DNA of 64,000 nt from Motiliproteus coralliicola (GCF_003345655.1 NZ_QQOH01000002.1:744001-808000), one strand, 5' to 3'; shown: positions 8,881 through 19,259, counted from the first letter of the stretch. The notes: generated by a model from the sequence alone, not told the origin. Numbers and translations are program-made.

Positions 8881-10077
8881 GTGCTGCCGTTGAGCGATTC
8901 TGAAATCCGCATCGTTGCCGATGAGAATATTCCGCTGGTTGAAGCATTCTTCGGCCACTTGGGACCGATTCAGCGTTTGCCTGGGCGACAGATGCAGGCC
9001 GAGCAACTGGCTCAAGCGGATCTGCTACTGGTCCGCTCGGTGACCCAGGTTAACCAGCAACTGTTGGCCGGCAGTCCGGTCCGCTACGTCGCCAGCGCCA
9101 CCATCGGCACCGATCATATCGATCTGGGTTGGCTGCAACAGCAAGGGATCGCTTTCGATAACGCCCCGGGCTGTAATGCCGAATCGGTGGTGGATTATGT
9201 GGTCAGCGCCCTGGTCAATCTGGCCGCTCAAGAAGGAGCCGAGCTGACTCATAAGCGGGTCGGGATTGTCGGTGTTGGCAATGTGGGCTCACGCCTGCAG
9301 CGTCGTCTGGAGAGCCTGGGCATCGAGTGCCTGCTTTGCGATCCGCCCCGTGCCGAGCGCGAGGTGTCGGAAGACGATGGAGGAGAGCAGGGTTTTGTTT
9401 CCCTGCCAACATTGCTTGAGCGTTGTTCGGTCTTTTGTCTGCACACCCCGCTGACCCGCGAGGGTGCCCATCCCAGCTATCACCTGTTTGATGACCAAGT
9501 GTTAGCGGCGCTGCCCCAAGGCGCCTGGTTGATCAATGCCGGCCGCGGTGCCGTGATCGATAATCAAGCGCTATTGGATTGCCTACCGCGGAGAAAGGAT
9601 CTGAAGGTAGTGCTGGATGTGTGGGAGCCGGAACCGTCGATTAATGCCGAGCTGGCCGCCTTGGTCGAGTTCGGAACTCCCCATATTGCCGGTTACAGCC
9701 TCGAGGGTCGTACCCGAGGTACCGAGATGATCTATCGCAGCGCCTGTCGATTCCTTGGGATCGAGCCGAGCCGTCAGCTGCAATCGTTGTTGCCAACGCC
9801 GGCCTTGAGCCGGGTACAGCTCGACGCGACAGCGGCCAACGAGCCCGATCTGGCGGCGCGGTTGGTACGACTGGTTTACGATCTTCGACGGGATCACCAT
9901 GCGCTGCAGCAGGTACTTGCTGGAGAACCGGATCAACGGCCAGCAGGGTTTGATCTGCTGCGACGTAATTACCCGATGCGGCGTGAATTCAGCAGCCTGC
10001 AGATCGGCGGTCTGGAGGCCGGCTCGGCGCTGGCTCAACAGCTGCAAGCCTTTGGCTTCAATCTGGTCGACGACTAA
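8881..10077 (+). CDS. pdxB: erythronate-4-phosphate dehydrogenase
   Basis: 398 residues from GTG 8881; a TTG at 8890, preceded by AGGTG, is an equally possible start. It is a D-2-hydroxyacid dehydrogenase: Rossmann motif GIVGVGNVGSRL, the substrate/NAD segment INAGRGAVIDNQAL, the catalytic Glu/His region around DVWEPEP and TPHIAGYSLEGRTRGT, plus the C-terminal dimerisation domain specific to PdxB. It oxidises 4-phosphoerythronate in the DXP-dependent pathway to pyridoxal phosphate, the cofactor of the divergently encoded TrpB. Confidence 0.92.
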   Translation: MLPLSDSEIRIVADENIPLVEAFFGHLGPIQRLPGRQMQAEQLAQADLLLVRSVTQVNQQLLAGSPVRYVASATIGTDHIDLGWLQQQGIAFDNAPGCNAESVVDYVVSALVNLAAQEGAELTHKRVGIVGVGNVGSRLQRRLESLGIECLLCDPPRAEREVSEDDGGEQGFVSLPTLLERCSVFCLHTPLTREGAHPSYHLFDDQVLAALPQGAWLINAGRGAVIDNQALLDCLPRRKDLKVVLDVWEPEPSINAELAALVEFGTPHIAGYSLEGRTRGTEMIYRSACRFLGIEPSRQLQSLLPTPALSRVQLDATAANEPDLAARLVRLVYDLRRDHHALQQVLAGEPDQRPAGFDLLRRNYPMRREFSSLQIGGLEAGSALAQQLQAFGFNLVDD

Positions 10078-10154
10078 GCGTGGCAGCGGTTGGAGCCTCC
10101 GACCAAAACCAGTATTCTGACCCTTTTCCATCCCTTGGCTAGATTCGAACACCT

Positions 10155-10919
10155 ATGCCCTCAAGAAGCCTGAGCCTACAAAACGACAAGCCGGAAACGC
10201 CCCTATCGGCGGTGAAGGAGCAGTTGCGTTTCGATCAGCTTCAGGTGCGGGTGGGTGATCGCCTGCGGCTCGACAGTCCCAATCCGCGCGGGCGTTTTTC
10301 GGTCCGTTACCTGGGCGCCTACCCGGATCAGTTTCTGTTGGTGTCGATGCCGGTCCAGCATGATGTGGTCAAACCACTGAGATCGGGAACTCGGGTTCAG
10401 CTGCGCTTTGTGGCGTTGGATCGTGCCTGTGTTGTCAATGCTCGGGTGCTGAAAGCCGTCGATGAACCGCAGCCAATGCTGTGGCTAAGCTATCCGGAAC
10501 AGGTCGAAGCCGCACGAGTACGGGAACTCCCCCGGGTGGCTACCGATCTGATTGTGTCGGTGGATGAGGCCGAGCCCGGGCAGTTTGGCGGTGGTTGGCC
10601 GCGACAGGCGCTCTGCAGTGATCTGAGCTTGCGAGGGGCCTGCATCGAAGCGGGGGATCAGCTCGGCGAGGTCGGTGACGGTCTGCTGTTAACGGTGCGG
10701 GTCCAGGTGGATGGCATGGATCAGGTGATGTTGCTGGAGAGTCGGATCCGAACGCTGGAAGAGGTCGAAGACAGCCTGTCCGATGGATATCGAATGTTAC
10801 ATGGCGTTGAGTTCGCTTCCGTCGATGAAGAAAATCGGCTGGTGCTGGCCGGTTTTGTCTATCAACAATTATTGCTGGAGCAGTTTGGCCCCGGCATCGG
10901 CGTCGCCCCGTTTGGGTGA
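10155..10919 (+). CDS. PilZ-domain c-di-GMP-binding protein (YcgR-like)
   Basis: 254 residues. The N-terminal half resembles the YcgR/flagellar-brake beta-barrel (residues about 25-115). The C-terminal PilZ domain has both ligand motifs: RELPR (RxxxR) near residue 123 and DLSLRGACI (D/NxSxxG) near residue 155. It should bind cyclic di-GMP and act on motility or secretion. It is followed after 25 bp by the AcoX-like gene. No Shine-Dalgarno sequence is obvious before the ATG. Confidence 0.8.
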   Translation: MPSRSLSLQNDKPETPLSAVKEQLRFDQLQVRVGDRLRLDSPNPRGRFSVRYLGAYPDQFLLVSMPVQHDVVKPLRSGTRVQLRFVALDRACVVNARVLKAVDEPQPMLWLSYPEQVEAARVRELPRVATDLIVSVDEAEPGQFGGGWPRQALCSDLSLRGACIEAGDQLGEVGDGLLLTVRVQVDGMDQVMLLESRIRTLEEVEDSLSDGYRMLHGVEFASVDEENRLVLAGFVYQQLLLEQFGPGIGVAPFG

Positions 10920-10944
10920 GGCTGTGAATTTACAGTAGGTCGAG

Positions 10945-12054
10945 ATGTTTAAGTTAGGTTTGATTATCAATCCGTTGGCTGGAGTGGGCGGCAGTGTCGC
11001 GTTGAAAGGCAGCGATGGCGCCGACACGGCCCGGCAGGCGCTGGAGATGGGCGCTGTCCCCCGTGCTGGAGAGCGGGCACTGTTGGCGCTGGACGCGCTG
11101 AAAGGGCTCGATCTGCGCTGCTATACCTACCCCGGCGAAATGGGGCAGTTGGCTGCTGAGCAGGCCGGCTTCGAGCCGATCGTACTGGGGCAGATCGAAC
11201 CGGGTCATACCAGCGCCGAAGATACTCAGAACGCGGTTCGTGATCTGGTGGACGCCCAGGTCGATTTGATTCTGTTTGCCGGCGGCGACGGCACCGCCAG
11301 GGATCTGCACGGCGTCGTGCCGGAGACCATCCCGGTGCTGGGAATTCCAGCCGGGGTCAAGATTCATTCCGGAGTCTATGCCATTACCCCCCGGGCCGCC
11401 GGCGAGGTGGTTGCAATGCTGATTCGCGGTGAGCTGGTCAGTCTGCGGGAGCAGGAAGTAAGAGACATCGACGAGAAGGCGTTTCGCGAGGGCAGCGTTC
11501 GGGCAAGGTACTACGGTGAATTGCTGGTGCCGGAAGAGGGGCGCTTTGTCCAGCGGACCAAGAGTGGCGGTAAAGAAGTCGAAGAGCTGGTGCTTGAAGA
11601 TATCGCCGCTGATCTGGTCGAAACGATGGAAGACGGCATCTGTTACGTGATGGGCTCGGGTACCACGGTCCAAGCGGTAATGGAGGAGCTGGGGCTGCCC
11701 AATACCCTGTTGGGGGTCGATCTGGTCCGTGACGGTGAGCTGATCGGCTCGGATCTGAGCGCGGCCGAGCTGTTGGAGTTGACCGAAGGGCAGGAGTGCC
11801 GCGTGGTGGTCACGATTATCGGTGGTCAGGGTCATATTATCGGTCGCGGCAATCAACAGCTGTCCCGGGAACTACTGCAGCGTGTCGGTCGCGACAACTT
11901 GGTCGTGGTGGCCACCAAGACCAAACTCAAGGAACTCGACGGGCGTCCGTTGGTGGTCGATTCCGGCGATCCCGAATTTGATCAGCAATGGTCCGGTCTG
12001 ATCCGGGTTATCACCGGTTACCGCGACGCGGTGTTGTATCCAGTCGAGGGTTGA
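10945..12054 (+). CDS. ATP-NAD kinase-like (AcoX-type) protein
   Basis: 369 residues. It opens LGLIINPLAGVGGSVALKGSDG and carries the nucleotide-binding FAGGDGTARD motif near residue 112 and GIPAGVKIHSGV soon after, typical of the NAD-kinase/diacylglycerol-kinase fold and of AcoX-like proteins. The true substrate is unknown; AcoX members sit near acetoin catabolism genes elsewhere, but none are seen here. Its stop overlaps the start of the downstream lipoprotein gene (TGATG), so the two are co-translated. Confidence 0.75.
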   Translation: MFKLGLIINPLAGVGGSVALKGSDGADTARQALEMGAVPRAGERALLALDALKGLDLRCYTYPGEMGQLAAEQAGFEPIVLGQIEPGHTSAEDTQNAVRDLVDAQVDLILFAGGDGTARDLHGVVPETIPVLGIPAGVKIHSGVYAITPRAAGEVVAMLIRGELVSLREQEVRDIDEKAFREGSVRARYYGELLVPEEGRFVQRTKSGGKEVEELVLEDIAADLVETMEDGICYVMGSGTTVQAVMEELGLPNTLLGVDLVRDGELIGSDLSAAELLELTEGQECRVVVTIIGGQGHIIGRGNQQLSRELLQRVGRDNLVVVATKTKLKELDGRPLVVDSGDPEFDQQWSGLIRVITGYRDAVLYPVEG

Positions 12055-12626
12055 TGATGGCTGGCAAGATGAATCGAGCCCTAGGCAGGACAGTCGGATC
12101 GGTTACCCTGTTGCTGACGCTATTGTTGAGTGGCTGTGGTGATGAATCTCAGACCGCCGATCCGTCGGCTGATAAAACACAGCCGCTACGGCCTGAGTCA
12201 ACTGAAGGGGCCAAGCAGCCTGCTGCGCAATCCAATCCCACAGCGCAAGCCAAAGAGCTGTCGACTCAGGACGAAGTGACGGCCAGCGCTGCTAAGCCCC
12301 AGCCCAGCAGCGATACAGAAGAGCCGCTAAGTGTGAATCCTCTGACCGGCGAAGTGGCCTCGGTTGCCAGCGTTCCGTCTACACCGCTGGATTTGAGTCT
12401 GACCGAACAGGAACGGCTCGGCGAGCAGAGTGATACCGCAGAGCAAATCCCGGCGGGGCTATTGCCGTCACCGCAGGAGCCAGAGTCGGTTTTCAAACAG
12501 GCCCTCGACGTGAAGCCCGATGACGATGGTGTTTCGTTCAGCGGTGGCCTGATCACCAAGGAAGATGAACCTGATTTCCGCGACTCGGTCGAAGGGGCTG
12601 AATTCGGTCTGGAAGTGAAGTACTGA
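12054..12626 (+). CDS. putative lipoprotein of unknown function
   Basis: 190 residues from ATG 12054 (an in-frame ATG at 12057 is equivalent), overlapping the preceding stop. The signal region runs to a lipobox LLSGC near residue 25, so it is predicted to be lipidated. The mature part is Ser/Thr/Pro/Glu-rich, low in complexity and probably disordered, with a more ordered C-terminal acidic stretch (EDEPDFRDSVEGAEFGLEVKY). No recognised domain. It ends 45 bp before a convergent ankyrin gene. Confidence 0.6.
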   Translation: MMAGKMNRALGRTVGSVTLLLTLLLSGCGDESQTADPSADKTQPLRPESTEGAKQPAAQSNPTAQAKELSTQDEVTASAAKPQPSSDTEEPLSVNPLTGEVASVASVPSTPLDLSLTEQERLGEQSDTAEQIPAGLLPSPQEPESVFKQALDVKPDDDGVSFSGGLITKEDEPDFRDSVEGAEFGLEVKY

Positions 12627-12671
12627 GCGGGCTAATCAGCGCGAGTTTGTTGCTAGCCAGATACAAGGCGC

Positions 12672-14273
12672 TTACAGCAGGCCCCGATCCAGCAGTCGCT
12701 GGAGAAAGACACGTTTCCCTTTGAGCTGTTCGACGCGGAGCTTGTCGCTGTCCAGGCCCTGGTCCAGTAGTAGGTCAAACAACCTCAGGTTGTTGTGGGC
12801 CAGGCTGTAATCCAGCAACGAGCGCTGGTTGAGATCCCTAACGTCCAGCTTGGCGCCGGCATCGACCAGTGCCCGGATCGTGTTCCAATAACGTTTCGGA
12901 TCGCGGCTGGCGGCGTAGAGCAACGGCGTCTGACCTTCCTGATTCAGCGTTTCGAGCGAAATCCCCTGCTGCAACAGCAATGCGATGGTTGCCGGACTGT
13001 CGGTGGCGGCTAGGTGCATAATGGTCTGACCTTTGAAATTGGTCAGCGACGGGTCGGCTCCGCTGCGAAGCAGTTGGGCAACCAAGGCCGGCATATTACG
13101 GCTTACCGCCGCCATCAGTACACTTTTACCAATTCGATCCTGGGCATTGGGGTTGGCGCCGGCGGCCAGCAGTTGCAGTGCCGCTTCGTATTGGCCTGCC
13201 TCAATGGCCCAGAACAGCGGCGTACGCTTGAAGTAGTCGGTTGCTTCTAGCGCTTGCGGCTGTTCGAGCAGAAGCTTGATCAGATCGCTATGGCCACTCT
13301 TGGCTGCCAGGTGGATCGGTCTTGCTCCCTTGTCGGCACGGGCCGGAAGGTCGCTGTCGGCACCCTGTAAAAGCAGATGGCGGACCATATCTAACTGCTT
13401 GGCGTCGACCGCCCAGTGAAGCAGGGTACGGCCTTCTGCATCGGCACGAACATCCTGCTGGTTTAGTTGTGCCTGGGACGGGGCGCAGGCCAGCAGCGCA
13501 TCGCTGGTGCCTGTCCGAACCTGCTCCACCAAGGTGGTGAATTTGCAGCCGCGCTTGTCGGTCGGCATCCGATCCGTCTGCATGGGGGTTGCCAACTGCG
13601 TTGCCAGCGGGGCCATCAGGGGTTGGTTGCTGAGCTTGGTCGGGATCTGTTGCGCCTTGTTGCTCGGCTTCAACGGCATTGTCTTGATTGCCGGCTTAAC
13701 GGATTTCTTGTTGGCTAGCTGTGACGCTGGCATTTGCTGAGAGACGCCCCGTTTGTCAGTGGGGGGGTGCTTGGGATCTTTGGGCTGTTTGGCAATGGGA
13801 GCCGCTTGGCTGGAAGCTGTTGGTGTGGTGGCAGGCTTTACCTGTAGCCGGCGGCTGTTGGTGGCCGCTGGAGGGGTAACCAAGTTGGTGCTGACAGCCT
13901 GGCGAGTCTGCTTATTCGGGGGTAGAGCTCTGTTCGAGAGGGGCGCTGTAGCCGTGGCAGGTGCTACCGCTTGAGCGGCCGAGGGAGTCGTCGCCGAAGG
14001 CTCCGTATTTTGGCCAGAAGGTGCTGCGCTTGGTTTGGACTCTGATTTTGCTTTTGCTGTTAGCGCTGCTGGTTTAGTGGCTTTTTCTGCCTGCTCACGC
14101 TTACGCTGCATCTCTTCCAGGCAAGACTGACTATAGACCGTTCGACCGTCTTCGGTTTTGCAGGCCGAGATTGCTTTGGCTGTATCAGGCAGCATTCCGA
14201 CACCGAGGAGCAACGTAACGGCAACAGCTCGAAAGCTGAAGAGGCTGGCGTATAGCGGGTGTGGAATGGTCAT
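12672..14273 (-). CDS. exported ankyrin-repeat protein with DUF4124-like N-terminus
   Basis: 533 residues. A signal peptide (hydrophobic to about residue 33) leads into ACKTEDGRTVYSQSC, a short Cys-paired motif like DUF4124. Residues 60-230 form a Lys/Pro/Thr/Ala/Gln-rich low-complexity linker. From about residue 245 to the end there are at least seven ankyrin repeats (for example GRTLLHWAVDAKQLDMVRHL, KRTPLFWAIEAGQYEAALQL, GQTPLLYAASRD). It is likely a periplasmic or surface protein-binding module. Partner unknown; transcribed alone. Confidence 0.75.
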   Translation of the reverse strand: MTIPHPLYASLFSFRAVAVTLLLGVGMLPDTAKAISACKTEDGRTVYSQSCLEEMQRKREQAEKATKPAALTAKAKSESKPSAAPSGQNTEPSATTPSAAQAVAPATATAPLSNRALPPNKQTRQAVSTNLVTPPAATNSRRLQVKPATTPTASSQAAPIAKQPKDPKHPPTDKRGVSQQMPASQLANKKSVKPAIKTMPLKPSNKAQQIPTKLSNQPLMAPLATQLATPMQTDRMPTDKRGCKFTTLVEQVRTGTSDALLACAPSQAQLNQQDVRADAEGRTLLHWAVDAKQLDMVRHLLLQGADSDLPARADKGARPIHLAAKSGHSDLIKLLLEQPQALEATDYFKRTPLFWAIEAGQYEAALQLLAAGANPNAQDRIGKSVLMAAVSRNMPALVAQLLRSGADPSLTNFKGQTIMHLAATDSPATIALLLQQGISLETLNQEGQTPLLYAASRDPKRYWNTIRALVDAGAKLDVRDLNQRSLLDYSLAHNNLRLFDLLLDQGLDSDKLRVEQLKGKRVFLQRLLDRGLL

Positions 14274-14419
14274 TTAGGCGGAGTTTACAGCTGGGCTCTT
14301 TATTAGCCCTTTATAATAAGGTCAGGCAGGACCGAAGTGAATAACCAAGCAGTAATATTTAGAGACTTTATGTCCCTTAAATAGAGCTCAAGTATTTGAA
14401 TTTAAGTAATAAATAATCC

Positions 14420-14452
14420 AAAAAAAAACCGCGGTCGTGGCCGCGGTTTTTT
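14420..14452 (-). terminator. intrinsic terminator of mdh
   Basis: Arms 14427-14434 and 14441-14448 (AACCGCGG / CCGCGGTT) around a 6-nt loop, extended by A:T pairs and flanked by an A-run on one side and a T-run on the other. It is oriented to end the mdh transcript, with eight or more T on the minus strand, and could work in both directions. Confidence 0.85.
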
Positions 14453-14491
14453 GACTAAGCCGGCAATAATAGCCGGGCTCAGTAACTCAGC

Positions 14492-15472
14492 TTAGTTGAA
14501 CAGATGCTTGACGCCGTCGCGCTCTTCCATCAGTTCCTGCTCGGTGGCAGACATCTTCTCGCGGCTGAAGTCGCTGATTTCCAGACCCTGAACGATTTCG
14601 TACTTACCGTCCTTACAGGTGACCGGGAAAGAGTAGATGATGCCTTCGGCTACGCCGTAGCTACCGTCAGACGGGATTGCCATGGAAACCCAATCGCCTT
14701 CTTGAGTGCCCAGAGCCCAGTCGCGCATGTGCTCGACGGCGGCGTTGGCGGCAGAAGCGGCAGAGGACAGACCGCGGGCCTTGATGATCGCTGCGCCACG
14801 CTGCTGTACGTCAGGGATGAAGGTCTCTTTGTACCAGGACTCTTCAACCAGGCCTTCAGCAGCTTGACCGTCAACGGTGGTGTTGCTGATGTCCGGGTAC
14901 TGAGTCGCGGAGTGGTTACCCCAGATGGTGACTTTCTTGACGTCGGTGACGTGCTTGCCAGTCTGGTTGGCCAGCTGAGCAGCGGCACGGTTGTGGTCTA
15001 GACGGGTCATCGCGGTGAACTGACCCGGATCCAGGTCCGGAGCGTTCTGTTGTGCGATCAGAGCGTTGGTGTTGGCCGGGTTGCCGACAACCAGAACTTT
15101 AACGTCACGGCTGGCGTGATCGTTCAGCGCCTTACCCTGGACGGAGAAGATCGCAGCGTTGGCTTCCAGCAGGTCCTTACGCTCCATGCCCGGTCCACGC
15201 GGACGAGCACCAACCAGCAGTGCGTAGTCGGCGTCTTTGAAAGCAACGTTGGCGTCGTCGGTCTGGACGATACCCTGCAGCAGCGGGAAGGCACAGTCTT
15301 CGAGCTCCATGGCAACACCCTTCAGGGCATCCAGTGCCGGAGTGATCTCGAGCAGTTGCAGAATGACGGGCTGGTCGTTGCCCAGCATTTGGCCGGAAGC
15401 GATGCGAATCAGCAGAGAGTAGCTGATCTGACCGGCGGCACCGGTGACTGCGACGCGTACAGGTTGTTTCAT
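14492..15472 (-). CDS. mdh: malate dehydrogenase (NAD)
   Basis: 326 residues, the length of the cytosolic-type bacterial MDH rather than the 312-residue enterobacterial type. The NAD-binding motif is [15 protein letters not shown], substrate Arg residues lie in [15 protein letters not shown], the cofactor segment is [10 protein letters not shown], and the catalytic His is in [12 protein letters not shown]. It interconverts malate and oxaloacetate in the TCA cycle. AAGGGGA lies 7 nt before the ATG. Single-gene transcription unit with its own promoter and terminator. Confidence 0.95.
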   Translation of the reverse strand: MKQPVRVAVTGAAGQISYSLLIRIASGQMLGNDQPVILQLLEITPALDALKGVAMELEDCAFPLLQGIVQTDDANVAFKDADYALLVGARPRGPGMERKDLLEANAAIFSVQGKALNDHASRDVKVLVVGNPANTNALIAQQNAPDLDPGQFTAMTRLDHNRAAAQLANQTGKHVTDVKKVTIWGNHSATQYPDISNTTVDGQAAEGLVEESWYKETFIPDVQQRGAAIIKARGLSSAASAANAAVEHMRDWALGTQEGDWVSMAIPSDGSYGVAEGIIYSFPVTCKDGKYEIVQGLEISDFSREKMSATEQELMEERDGVKHLFN

Positions 15473-15535
15473 GGAAAATCCCCTTCATCAAAAAGAGTAA
15501 AGCCGGTCTTGATGCCGGCGCCAAAAGGTGGCGCG

Positions 15536-15541
15536 ATTATA
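15536..15541 (-). promoter_or_regulatory. mdh: probable -10 element of the mdh promoter
   Basis: A consensus TATAAT on the minus strand lies 64 bp upstream of the mdh ATG. No good -35 stands at 16-18 bp; TTGACC occurs only 13 bp upstream, inside the adjacent hairpin. The call rests on the perfect -10. Confidence 0.4.
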
Positions 15542-15545
15542 AAGG

Positions 15546-15577
15546 AAACGGCCCGGTCAAGCTATCGAACCGGGCCG
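15546..15577 (-). terminator. hairpin ending the pseudokinase-SUMF1 gene
   Basis: Arms 15550-15557 and 15569-15576 (GGCCCGGT / ACCGGGCC) with an 11-nt loop, followed on the minus strand by GTTTCCTTTAT. It lies 45 bp after the stop of the upstream minus-strand gene and directly against the mdh -10. Likely a terminator, though the T-run is interrupted. Confidence 0.5.
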
Positions 15578-15620
15578 GATTACAACCAATGGAGCAGAAC
15601 CAAAGGATAGGGCGCGTTAA

Positions 15621-17675
15621 TCAGTCGCTGTCTAGGTCCAATGCGACCCTGAAACCCCAGGTGTTACGGACGGCATTGGGCGGATGACGGTAGCGGCTGG
15701 CAGAGCGGATCAACCGCGGGATGTCGTACCAGGAGCCACCGCGCATCACCCGATAGTTACACAGGCCCACATCCCAGCTGGAACCGTCGGTCGGAGCCTG
15801 GTCGTAGCTTTCGTTGTAGCAGTCCGAAACCCACTCGTAGACGTTACCGTTCATGTCATAGAGACCGAATGGGTTGGGAGCGAAACTGCCGGTCGGTGCC
15901 GTTTGTTGGCCGTCGAAACCGCTGCCGCAATCATCGCAGGCGGCATTATTGGTCCCGACTTCGTTACCCCACCAGAACCGGGTGGAGTTACCGGCGCGGG
16001 CGGAATACTCCCACTCTGCTTCGGACGGCAGTCGGTAGGGTTGGCCGGTTTGCTGACGAATCCAGTAGGCGTAAGCGTTGGCATCGTTCCAGCTGATATT
16101 GACGACCGGGCGGTTGCCTCGGCCCCAGCCTTCGTCATTGGGTAACGGGCGGCCGGTGGATAGGGCAAACAGGTCGTATTCGCCGAAGGTGATCTCCTTC
16201 TGGGACAGGGCAAAACTCCGCTTGATGCTGACCTCGTGAACCGGCAGCTCATTGTCGTCACCGTTGCGGTCGAGATCGCCCATCTGGAAGCGCCCTTTGG
16301 GCACAATCACCATGTTGGGTCCGAATACCCCAGGGATAATCTCATCTTTGAACACTTCGCCGGTACGACGGACCAGGGCGCTATCGTTGTTGCCGTCGGC
16401 GTCGTTGGGGCTGTTGTTGATTGCATCGCGGGTCAGGCGCACGCTGTAGTTGTCGACCCGGGCACCGATCTGGGCCAGCAGGGTCTGGTCACCGGAGAGT
16501 TCCCGCAATACAGCAAATTCGCGACTCAGGGCGATTTTGCTTTCAATGCTTGGTGGTTGATCCAGTAGGCTCTGGACTTTGATCAACTGGTCGACCAGTT
16601 GCTGCTCGTGTCCTCGAAATTCATTACCGGCCAGCATATAACCCAATGCCACCCCTGCGCCGAACGCGATCGAGGCGCCCAGCAGGGAGCCGATCAACAT
16701 CCCCCCTTTGCGTTTGGGTTCGACCCGAGAGTCGAGCGTCTTGGCGGCTTTTTTCTCGGGGCGAGGTTTGGCTTTCTGCTCGCGGGGCCCTGCTGACTTG
16801 GTCTTGGGGGGATCGCCCGGCAGGGCCACCCCGGGTGGGAACAGTTGCTTTAGTAGCTCCTGGGCCGATTCCGGACGGTCACCAGGCTGTTCACTCAGCG
16901 CCGTAAGCAGCAGCTGCCACTGCTCATCATTGAACAGTGCCGGTGGACTCAAGTCTTCGGGATTGCGCTCAGCCTGCGGCACTTCGGGGGAGAAGGGGGC
17001 GCGACCGGCGAACAGCAGGTAGACCAGGCAGGCGAAGGAGAAAATATCGGTGCTCAGCGGTAACGGTGCCGAACTGAAGGCTTCTGGAGCGTGGTATTCG
17101 CTGTTCAGTACGCGGTGCCCGCTGCTTTGCAGAGCATGGAGTAGCGGTTGTCGGAACGCGACGTTGACCATCTTGACCCCCACTTCGTGGGTGATGATCA
17201 CATTCCAGGGGGTCAGGTCGCCATGGCTGACTTTATGCCGGGCGCAGTAGTCAACGGCAGCAGCCACTTGGGACAGGATAACCCGGGCTTTCTCGGCACT
17301 GAGCTGCTTATAGCCGTCTTCGATCAGGATTCTGGCCAGACTGCGGGTTGAGATCGGCTCCATCGCCACAAACAACCAGCCCTCGCGACTTTGAAAGTAA
17401 CCATGGATTTTGGCCAGGTGCTTGAAGTCCAAGCGGCTGGCGCGGCTGACCTGGGATTTGAACTGCTCCAGTGTCTGCTTATCTTTGAGCAGATTGGGAT
17501 TGACGATCTCCAGCGCAACCCGGTCACGGGAATCTTCATCTTCACCGGTACTCAGGTCATAAGCGTGCCAGACCTGCCCGATCGGGCTGTTGCTGACCGG
17601 TTTGATCAGCTGGAATTGATGGTGATCGGGTCCGAGTACCATCTTTTTGCGCAGAGTCGAAAAATCCAGAGCCAT
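15621..17675 (-). CDS. membrane-anchored pseudokinase fused to a SUMF1/FGE-like domain
   Basis: 684 residues. Residues about 20-280 have a Ser/Thr-kinase fold (VALEIVNP near 53-60, HGDLTPWN at 151-158), then a Lys/Pro-rich linker, a membrane helix at about 326-349, a short coiled-coil-like stretch, and a formylglycine-generating-enzyme-like domain from about 450 to the end (PKGRFQMGD, YRLPSEAEWEYSARAG, GNVYEWVSD, RGGSWYD). The VAIK lysine is Glu56 and no DFG follows, so phosphotransfer looks lost. The FGE part lacks the paired cysteines of true FGE near RYRHPPN. Probably a sensor or scaffold. Read alone between mdh and kdsA. Confidence 0.8.
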   Translation of the reverse strand: MALDFSTLRKKMVLGPDHHQFQLIKPVSNSPIGQVWHAYDLSTGEDEDSRDRVALEIVNPNLLKDKQTLEQFKSQVSRASRLDFKHLAKIHGYFQSREGWLFVAMEPISTRSLARILIEDGYKQLSAEKARVILSQVAAAVDYCARHKVSHGDLTPWNVIITHEVGVKMVNVAFRQPLLHALQSSGHRVLNSEYHAPEAFSSAPLPLSTDIFSFACLVYLLFAGRAPFSPEVPQAERNPEDLSPPALFNDEQWQLLLTALSEQPGDRPESAQELLKQLFPPGVALPGDPPKTKSAGPREQKAKPRPEKKAAKTLDSRVEPKRKGGMLIGSLLGASIAFGAGVALGYMLAGNEFRGHEQQLVDQLIKVQSLLDQPPSIESKIALSREFAVLRELSGDQTLLAQIGARVDNYSVRLTRDAINNSPNDADGNNDSALVRRTGEVFKDEIIPGVFGPNMVIVPKGRFQMGDLDRNGDDNELPVHEVSIKRSFALSQKEITFGEYDLFALSTGRPLPNDEGWGRGNRPVVNISWNDANAYAYWIRQQTGQPYRLPSEAEWEYSARAGNSTRFWWGNEVGTNNAACDDCGSGFDGQQTAPTGSFAPNPFGLYDMNGNVYEWVSDCYNESYDQAPTDGSSWDVGLCNYRVMRGGSWYDIPRLIRSASRYRHPPNAVRNTWGFRVALDLDSD

Positions 17676-17752
17676 AATCGCCTTCAGATACAGTCCGTTA
17701 TCTCAGTTCACCCGGTGGAGGAACAAGCATAGCCCAAACCGTTATGTAGGTG

Positions 17753-18700
<948 letters not shown>

Positions 18701-19129
18701 TCAGCGGCTTGCCGGGGGGGAAGGGAAACTATCGCCAAACTGCTGTATCCAGTTTCTGGCGGCGTCATTCAAGCTCAAGCCGGAGCCGTCGCGCTGCAGT
18801 TGGGCATGGTAGTGGCGGATATGGCAGAGCTGCTCCAGCATCCGCAGTTGGAATGCCTGGTTCTGATCATCAAAAGCCAGGGTTAGCTGATAGCCCTGCT
18901 CGGTATGGTTGCAGGCCAGTACTCGGGTAATGGCGCAGATCGAGTCGGTGATGGATGGAATGCGAACTCTTAGGTGCTGGTTGAAGCCGAAAGCACGGGG
19001 CCAAACGCATTGAAACAACAGTTCTCGCTTCGGATTCGTAGTGGGAGTGGAGATGGGGTGATCAGTAATGGGGGTTAGCTCGAGTTCGAACTGATGCATG
19101 TGCTGCAGAGTTGTGGGCTGCGGTTTCAC
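18701..19129 (-). CDS. uncharacterised small protein, possibly PilZ-like
   Basis: 142 residues from a GTG at 19129, preceded by AAGGAGG at 6 nt; a GTG nine codons earlier has no such site. The protein has a beta-rich middle (LRVRIPSITDSICAITRVLACNHTEQGYQLTLAF) and an alpha-helical end (MLEQLCHIRHYHAQ, NDAARNWIQQFG). The order suggests an atypical PilZ-like barrel without the RxxxR motif, but this is a guess. It ends about 100 bp from kdsA on the same strand. Confidence 0.55.
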   Translation of the reverse strand: MKPQPTTLQHMHQFELELTPITDHPISTPTTNPKRELLFQCVWPRAFGFNQHLRVRIPSITDSICAITRVLACNHTEQGYQLTLAFDDQNQAFQLRMLEQLCHIRHYHAQLQRDGSGLSLNDAARNWIQQFGDSFPSPPASR

Positions 19130-19259
19130 GGAAGCCTCCTTGGGAGTGCTTATCACAGGTTCCCTAAGGGCTATATCGGCAACGATTAATATTCTCTGAG
19201 CTTTTTTTAACCCGCAGGCTTGGTTATCGTGAGTTTATTGCCAGTTTCCGGAGTGAATA

